Below the pieces are notes generated by a model, which did not search any database, was not told where the DNA came from, and saw nothing but the letters and a program-made list of their open reading frames with translations. Shown here piece by piece: positions 7,120 through 11,018 of a stretch of 11,018 nucleotides of DNA (the stretch's first letter is position 1; every line of letters begins with the position of its first letter). Location of the stretch: contig JAGHBX010000283.1 of assembly GCA_021160785.1 (NCBI GenBank), positions 1 to 11,018 on the forward strand, in the 5' to 3' direction. The position numbers and the translations under genes were made by a program. Origin of the DNA: Planctomycetota bacterium. GTDB taxonomy: Bacteria; Planctomycetota; Phycisphaerae; Sedimentisphaerales; Anaerohalosphaeraceae.

Positions 7120-8890
7120 CCTTAACCAGTTTGTGCAGCATCCGGGCTGCCTGTTCGAACAGGCCCTGCCAGTCGCCGGGTCTGTCCTGCCGGAAAAGTC
7201 TCATAGTCGGATACCAGGGACTGTCCTGTCGCTTGAGCATCCATCGCCAGTCCGGCGCAAACTGCAAAAGAGCCCAGGTAGCCTTACCCATAGCGCCGGC
7301 AAGATGAAGCACGGAAGTATCAACCGAAATGACCAAATCCATATTTTCAACAGCCCCTGCCGTGTCGGCGAAATCTTCAAATTCTTCTCCGAGACCGATT
7401 ACCGCCATATCCGCCCCCAATTCCTCTACCTGCCGGGCGGCCGGCCCTTTTTGCAGACCATACAGCTTTACACCTTTGATTTTCGTTAAGGCGGCAAAAT
7501 ATCTCAGTGGGCAGGAGCGGTTGTGGTTGTTACCGTGCGATTCAGAGCCTGACCAAACCAGGCCAACCTTGAAATATCCGCTGTCAACTCTATCGCGCCA
7601 GTATGCGGTTTTTGCGGCTTCAGCATAAAGATAAGGAATCTTACAGGGAATATTTTCCAGCGTAGTCTCAAACAGCCCGGGCATATCCAAAGGAGAAGCG
7701 TGAAGATCAAATCGAACATCGCAGGCTTTTCCATCCGGACGGGCTTGCACAAATTCGTCCACCCCGTCAAGTTGCTCAAAGAGCCTGTACAGCGGTGCTC
7801 TTGTCTCTAATATTACTGTGCCGCCGCGCTCTTTGACCAGCGGCAAATAGCGGGCAAATTGAATATTGTCGCCGAAGCCCTGCTCATAATGCACCAGTAG
7901 TCGCTTGCCGGCAAATGACGAACCATCCCAATATGGCTGTTCGTACTGATGAGGATACGTCATAATTTTCAACTCGGGTTTACGACGCCACGCATACTCA
8001 GCCCACCCCTCGGAAAACTCCCCTGTCAACAATAATGAATGCGACAGATTCCAGTGCGCTTTGGCATAGTCCGGCTTGATCCGAATAGCCTTTTTGTAGA
8101 TTTCAACCGACTCGGCGCATCGATTCTGGTTTTGCAGGCAGTTGGCTAAATTGTACCAGGCTTCGGCATATCCCGGATCGAGGCTGATTGCTTTTTGATA
8201 ATTTTCCATCGCCTCGGCGTACAGCTCGAGTCCATTGAGCGCCACCCCAAGATTGTTGCACGCCTCGGCATAATCCGGGTCAAGCTCTAAGGCTTTTTTG
8301 CAATTCTCTGCCGCCTCGGCATATCTCTCCTGTACATTAAAGATTACCCCAATGTGATTGTACGGCTCGGCAAAGTCCGGCTCCAGCCGAATTGCCTGAC
8401 GATAACTTTCAATCGCTTCGCTGAAATTGGCCTGCTGCTCAAGCGAGTAGCCTCTTAAATTATACGCCTTTGCCGAATCACCAAAAAGTGAAGTGATCTG
8501 GTTGCATTTTTCAACGGCAGCGGCGAAATCGCCGTTTGACTGAAGGGCAATAGCCAGATTCAGATATGCCTCTGCGTAATCCGGATCGAGCGATATTGCC
8601 TTTTCATAAGAGCAGATCGCCTCGTCAATCCTGCCGATGGCCTCAAACACAAGACCATGTGTATTGCGGAATTGCGGAATCTGAGGATTGGATGAAATTG
8701 CCTTGGCAATCAGACCGACTGCGACATCGTTTTGACCCCTCTGGTGAGCAACTATGCCCAGAGAATGCAATGCAAGCGGATGCTCGGGATTCTCTTCTAT
8801 CACCCGTCCGTACAATTGCTCCGCCTCTTGCAGATTGCCCGCTTGATGGTTCCGAATTGCTGCTTTCAGGATTTCACTGACATCTTCCAT
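7112..8890 (-). CDS. TPR protein with GT9/heptosyltransferase-like C-terminal domain
   Basis: This 592-residue protein is probably a cytoplasmic glycosyltransferase or glycan-modifying protein. Residues about 4-290 hold eight to nine canonical 34-residue TPRs, many with the consensus ending 'A..LDPDYAEA' (for example 72-105, 106-139, 174-207, 208-241, 242-275). Residues about 320-590 resemble the ADP-heptose:LPS heptosyltransferase (GT9) fold: EQGFGDNIQFARYLPLV (336-352) in the N-terminal half, VGLVWSGS (442-449), and SVDTSVLHLAGAMGK (522-536), the conserved nucleotide-sugar loop with Asp524 and His529. The closing DWRWML...SPWYPTMRLFRQ is typical of TPR-GT9 proteins in Planctomycetes and Cyanobacteria. 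Donor and acceptor are unknown. The ATG at 8890 lacks a clear Shine-Dalgarno, which fits the near-leaderless promoter at 8904-8932. Its last codons overlap the orphaned 5' end of OGT-like copy 3, so the array is probably one transcript. Confidence 0.85.
   Translation of the reverse strand: MEDVSEILKAAIRNHQAGNLQEAEQLYGRVIEENPEHPLALHSLGIVAHQRGQNDVAVGLIAKAISSNPQIPQFRNTHGLVFEAIGRIDEAICSYEKAISLDPDYAEAYLNLAIALQSNGDFAAAVEKCNQITSLFGDSAKAYNLRGYSLEQQANFSEAIESYRQAIRLEPDFAEPYNHIGVIFNVQERYAEAAENCKKALELDPDYAEACNNLGVALNGLELYAEAMENYQKAISLDPGYAEAWYNLANCLQNQNRCAESVEIYKKAIRIKPDYAKAHWNLSHSLLLTGEFSEGWAEYAWRRKPELKIMTYPHQYEQPYWDGSSFAGKRLLVHYEQGFGDNIQFARYLPLVKERGGTVILETRAPLYRLFEQLDGVDEFVQARPDGKACDVRFDLHASPLDMPGLFETTLENIPCKIPYLYAEAAKTAYWRDRVDSGYFKVGLVWSGSESHGNNHNRSCPLRYFAALTKIKGVKLYGLQKGPAARQVEELGADMAVIGLGEEFEDFADTAGAVENMDLVISVDTSVLHLAGAMGKATWALLQFAPDWRWMLKRQDSPWYPTMRLFRQDRPGDWQGLFEQAARMLHKLVKDV
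8065..8600 (-). repeat. 102-bp DNA periodicity encoding TPRs
   Basis: Within the TPR-GT9 gene, near-identical segments of the type 'TCCGG(A/G)TC(A/G)AG' recur at 102-base intervals (around 8071, 8173, 8275 and 8377). This matches the 34-residue TPR unit. DNA-level similarity between neighbouring repeats suggests recent internal expansion or homogenisation, and copy number may vary by slippage or recombination. Confidence 0.65.
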
Positions 8891-8903
8891 GATAGTGCTC
8901 GCA

Positions 8904-8932
8904 ATTGTAACCTACCGCTTGCACGCGGGCAA
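8904..8932 (-). promoter_or_regulatory. Candidate sigma-70 promoter for the TPR-GT9/OGT array
   Basis: On the - strand, TTGCCC (8927-8932) and TACAAT (8904-8909) are separated by exactly 17 bases. They match the housekeeping consensus at 4/6 and 5/6. Transcription would begin near 8897, only about seven bases before the ATG at 8890. A near-leaderless message of this kind agrees with the absence of a ribosome-binding site. Confidence 0.5.
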
Positions 8933-8941
8933 GTACCGCTT
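8913..8941 (-). promoter_or_regulatory. Direct repeat AAGCGGTA x2, possible operator
   Basis: AAGCGGTA occurs on the - strand at 8934-8941 and 8913-8920, start-to-start 21 bp (two helical turns). The copies bracket the candidate -35 box. Between them the inverted pair CTTGC...GCAAG (8918-8933) overlaps the -35. The layout suits a dimeric regulator, but the repeats are short and chance cannot be excluded. Confidence 0.4.
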
Positions 8942-8982
8942 CACAACAGCAAAAAGCCTCATGCCTTTGCAACCGACCCGCG

Positions 8983-10008
8983 TCAGCGCTGCGGGCTCAA
9001 TGCGTGGTCGGCGGGTTTAACGCCCGTTTTCTCATTGTTGAATCCGATCCGGCTGGGCTCATACTTGCCCACGATATTCACGTTGCTCCTGGCCGGTATC
9101 TTATCTTCCATCCCCATGCCCCAGTAGCACGCATTAACCAGCAGCCGACGAAACCCCTCGCTCAAAAAATCAAACGAATGCCCCATCGTTGAGGTAAACA
9201 CCCGCGAGGTCTTTCCTTTCTCACCGGTATACGTCTTAGTCCAGACGACCGGCACAGGTTTCTTCTTTGCATTCGGCTTATCCGTCGGCTTCATCCCTTC
9301 CAGCACCACCCCCATGATCAGAGGCTTGCTGTCGCCGCTCAGCGTTGTAATGCCGTACACATCCGACTCGCCCCAGATATCCTCGACGCCTTTGACAATC
9401 GGATGACTCTCCATACCTTCGGCAATCACGCCTCGCGTGCTCTCCCGCTGATGGCCGCCATAATGGTTGATCCACGTCTCACCCAGCACCTGCCGGCCGT
9501 ATCCGCCCTTAAACTCCCTGTTATTACAACTGTATTTGGCATACGGACTGTTCCTGTTCTTCCTGTAGTTGAACGAATGCGTAGACGTCCGCAGCCCGAT
9601 GATCGGCCTGCCCGAATTCGTGTAATCGATGATACGCTTCATCTGCTCGTCCGGCAGCTCCCGAAACCGCAGAAAAAGCACCATCAGATCAGCACTCTCC
9701 AGCGCCTCCAATCCGGGAATATTATCCAGCGTCTTAGGATCGATGTCGCCGGTGTCCTTATTAATCGAAAAAAGCACCGTACACTTGAAGCCATGGTGCA
9801 CCGCTAATATCTTCGCCATCATCGGCATCGACTCTTCCCCGCGATACTCCTCGTCGCCCGTAACAAAAACAATATGCTTGCCCACGCCCGGCCCCTTCTT
9901 GCCCTCATAGACAACCCACCGCTTATCCGCCCCAAACACCGAAGCCGCACTACAAACCAACGCCATAATCAAAACCCATAAATTCGGAATGTTCCGTGCA
10001 TGCTTCAT
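8983..10008 (-). CDS. Secreted ThuA-like domain protein
   Basis: This 341-residue protein (350 if started at 10035) is exported: residues 1-27 (MKHARNIPN then LWVLIMALVCSAASVFGA) form a Sec signal peptide. The mature part is a ThuA/class-I glutamine-amidotransferase-like fold. HIVFVTGDEEYRGEESMP (45-62) gives the first strand and loop, GFKCTVLF (73-80) and ADLMVLFLRFRELPDEQ (106-122) the next strands, and RPIIGLRTSTHSF (134-146) the 'elbow' region, where true amidotransferases carry Cys but this protein has Thr/Ser. MGHSFDFLSEGFRRLLVNACYW (275-296) and the tail YEPSRIGF...GVKPADHAL are typical of planctomycete ThuA proteins. Family function is poorly defined, with links to carbohydrate metabolism. 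The ATG at 10006-10008 is preferred because GGGAAGGG ends seven bases upstream, while the ATG at 10035 has no Shine-Dalgarno. It probably has its own promoter (10054-10082) and is separate from the array. Confidence 0.82.
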   Translation of the reverse strand: MKHARNIPNLWVLIMALVCSAASVFGADKRWVVYEGKKGPGVGKHIVFVTGDEEYRGEESMPMMAKILAVHHGFKCTVLFSINKDTGDIDPKTLDNIPGLEALESADLMVLFLRFRELPDEQMKRIIDYTNSGRPIIGLRTSTHSFNYRKNRNSPYAKYSCNNREFKGGYGRQVLGETWINHYGGHQRESTRGVIAEGMESHPIVKGVEDIWGESDVYGITTLSGDSKPLIMGVVLEGMKPTDKPNAKKKPVPVVWTKTYTGEKGKTSRVFTSTMGHSFDFLSEGFRRLLVNACYWGMGMEDKIPARSNVNIVGKYEPSRIGFNNEKTGVKPADHALSPQR

Positions 10009-10015
10009 CTTCGTA

Positions 10016-10023
10016 CCCTTCCC
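10016..10023 (-). promoter_or_regulatory. Strong Shine-Dalgarno GGGAAGGG deciding the ThuA-like start
   Basis: GGGAAGGG on the - strand lies seven bases from the ATG at 10008. It falls inside the reading frame that would start at 10035, so the upstream ATG is probably not used, or only weakly. Confidence 0.55.
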
Positions 10024-10053
10024 TTTCTTAACCATTTACGATTTGACCTTGAC

Positions 10054-10082
10054 AATATAGCACAGCATCCACAAAAACACAA
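10054..10082 (-). promoter_or_regulatory. Candidate sigma-70 promoter for the ThuA-like gene
   Basis: On the - strand, TTGTGT (10077-10082) and TATATT (10054-10059) are 17 bases apart. The -10 matches 5/6 and the -35 only 3/6. Transcription would start near 10047, leaving a leader of about 40 bases to the preferred ATG at 10008. Confidence 0.45.
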
Positions 10083-10132
10083 GCCTAACCACGCGCATTT
10101 CCCGGATGAACCGTTTTTTTCTTCTTTCCTCT

Positions 10133-10152
10133 GTTCCGATGTACATCGGGAC
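10133..10152. repeat. Near-perfect 20-bp palindrome
   Basis: GTTCCGATGTACATCGGGAC is self-complementary except for one T/G pair. It shares the ends GT(T/C)CCG...CGGGAC with the second palindrome 70 bases downstream. Neither flanking gene needs a terminator here because transcription diverges. A regulator site or a dispersed REP-like element is more likely. Confidence 0.6.
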
Positions 10153-10220
10153 TGTACTAACTTTCAGTTTCTTGTTTTTTTGTGACTTTTATGCCTTTTC
10201 GCGGCAAATAATCTGCGAGA

Positions 10221-10246
10221 ATCTGTCCCGGCGCGCCGGGACGGAT
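10221..10246. repeat. GC-rich perfect palindrome / strong hairpin
   Basis: GTCCCGGCGCGCCGGGAC (10225-10242) is a perfect 18-bp palindrome. It extends to 13-base arms with one T/G wobble (ATC...GAT on the outside). On the + strand it is followed by AAAT and five Ts (10252-10256), so it could terminate + strand transcription, although no + strand gene lies upstream. It could equally be a REP-like element or lie in the 5' leader of the coiled-coil gene. Confidence 0.6.
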
Positions 10247-10422
10247 AAATCTTTTTGGTTGCGGCTATGCTGCTCCAGGCCTTGTCGCCAATTTCAAAGT
10301 GTTTTGCAGATTGTATTTGCCGGACGCCCGCAGCGGTGTTAAAGTGGCTGGCTGGATCCTGATGATTGCCAGGACATAAAACATTTGAGTTACGCAAGGC
10401 AGGAGCAAAGGGGGACATCAAA

Positions 10423-11018
10423 ATGACCGGCAAAGGCCAAACAGTTGTTATAAGTATTCTGATTCCGGCTCTTTTGGTTTCGCCTGCGCTGGTGATTGGC
10501 TGGGCGATTCACTATGGAACATACAAGAGCAGGCAAACGGAGTTGACAACGGCCAACACGATGTTGCAGCAGCGTACCGACCTGCTGACAGGTCAATTCG
10601 ATGCGCTCAAGGCCCGCGCCGAAGAAGCTATCAATGAACTGTTGGGGACAAATGCGACGCTCGCAGACACGAATGAGACGCTGGCGACGGACCTGGGTCG
10701 GTTAAGGCAGACGCTGGAAGCGATCACGTCGGAAAACATCAATCTAAGCGCCCAACTCAGGCAACTGCACGAAGAAAGCCAAAAGCAGTCTACCCAGTCG
10801 CGAAAAATTGTGTCGGAACTCACCGAAACCGTGGTGGCGTTGACGGGCGACCTGAAAACAGCCAACGCCCGGCTGGACGAGTTGATGGACAAATTGCAAA
10901 GCAAGACCAAAGAGGCCGCTGACCTGGCGATCAAGGTCAATTCGCTCGTGGAGATGGTCGCACGGCTCCGCGTGATGACAGGCCTGACAACCGAACCCGC
11001 TGCACCGACCGACCCGAA
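10423..11018 (+). CDS. Membrane-anchored coiled-coil protein of unknown function (partial, runs off window)
   Basis: An open frame from the ATG at 10423 continues to the window end without a stop, giving at least 198 residues. A Shine-Dalgarno-like AAAGGGGGA (10407-10415) ends eight bases upstream. Residues about 7-29 (TVVISILIPALLVSPALVIGW) form one hydrophobic membrane segment, with a short positive N-terminus and KSR just after it. Residues about 36-185 are a long charged, Leu/Thr-rich helix with heptad spacing (for example LLTGQFDALKARAEEAINELL), predicted to be a coiled coil. Residues 186 onward become Pro/Thr rich (TTEPAAPTDP), like a linker. There is no enzymatic motif. It could be an envelope or cell-division scaffold, a secretion component of the HlyD type, or a signalling coiled coil. 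No family is recognised. Codon use appears richer in GC-ending codons than the OGT-like genes. Confidence 0.75.
   Translation, partial: MTGKGQTVVISILIPALLVSPALVIGWAIHYGTYKSRQTELTTANTMLQQRTDLLTGQFDALKARAEEAINELLGTNATLADTNETLATDLGRLRQTLEAITSENINLSAQLRQLHEESQKQSTQSRKIVSELTETVVALTGDLKTANARLDELMDKLQSKTKEAADLAIKVNSLVEMVARLRVMTGLTTEPAAPTDP

Larger units (their letters stand above)
10036..10422. other. Divergent intergenic region with promoter and palindromes
   Basis: This 387-base spacer separates the ThuA-like gene (-) from the coiled-coil gene (+). It contains the ThuA promoter candidate, two GC-rich palindromes (10133-10152 and 10221-10246) and T-rich tracts (10113-10120, 10174-10181, 10252-10256). 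Small open frames exist on both strands (10106-10342 +, 10164-10433 -), but they look compositional. No clear -35/-10 pair was found for the + strand gene. Confidence 0.6.

Noticed and set aside
8954..8975. Terminator-like GCAAAG...CTTTTTGC on the - strand after the ThuA-like gene
   Set aside because: The arms pair only with a two-base bulge and no T-run follows the stem.
10009..10035. Start of the ThuA-like protein at the upstream ATG (10035)
   Set aside because: It has no Shine-Dalgarno, whereas the ATG at 10008 follows GGGAAGGG at good spacing and gives a standard-length signal peptide. The longer form cannot be fully excluded.
10106..10433. Two small open frames on opposite strands in the divergent spacer (78 and 89 codons)
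   Set aside because: Both contain SRRAGTD because the same palindrome is read on each strand. The rest is low-complexity or T/A-tract derived, and neither has a convincing start.

Overview
The window looks like a surface- or protein-glycosylation region from a planctomycete-type bacterium. This placement is an inference from gene content: a secreted ThuA-like protein of the type common in Planctomycetes and Verrucomicrobia, long TPR-glycosyltransferase proteins, and moderate GC by eye. No rRNA, tRNA, CRISPR array, transposase or phage gene is visible.

Left edge (1-878, + strand): the last codons of a probable NAD-dependent sugar epimerase/dehydratase, followed one base later by a CmcI/cephalosporin-hydroxylase-family protein that is probably a SAM-dependent methyltransferase. 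The pair is translationally coupled and typical of a surface-polysaccharide operon.

Centre (about 930-7119, - strand): three tandem, same-orientation paralogues of a bacterial SPINDLY/OGT-like protein (N-terminal TPRs plus a GT41 C-terminal domain). They are separated by only 22 and 13 bases. They share leader and tail sequences at the junctions, which marks them as products of tandem duplication. Copy 3, first in transcription order, has lost its ancestral start codon and probably begins at a new internal ATG. Downstream of copy 1 is what looks like the leader of a further, missing unit. In all three copies an Arg occupies the position of the catalytic Lys of human OGT (K842), by eye alignment. 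The three sequences are mosaic relative to one another, suggesting gene conversion.

Upstream of the array on the - strand (7112-8890) lies a 592-residue TPR protein with a GT9/heptosyltransferase-like C-terminal domain. It has a good candidate promoter giving an almost leaderless mRNA, overlapped by an 8-bp direct repeat spaced 21 bp. This promoter probably drives the whole glycosyltransferase array.

Right part: a secreted ThuA-like protein (8983-10008, -) with its own candidate promoter. A 387-base divergent intergenic region follows, holding two GC-rich palindromes that share half-site sequence. Last is the start of a membrane-anchored coiled-coil protein of unknown function on the + strand, running off the window end.

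Working model (inference): the array supplies several Ser/Thr-type protein glycosyltransferases whose TPR acceptor-binding regions diverge while the catalytic domain stays similar. The GT9-like protein and the epimerase/methyltransferase pair would act in the same surface-glycan context. The strongest candidate for something undescribed is the recombining OGT-like array with the shared Lys-to-Arg change.
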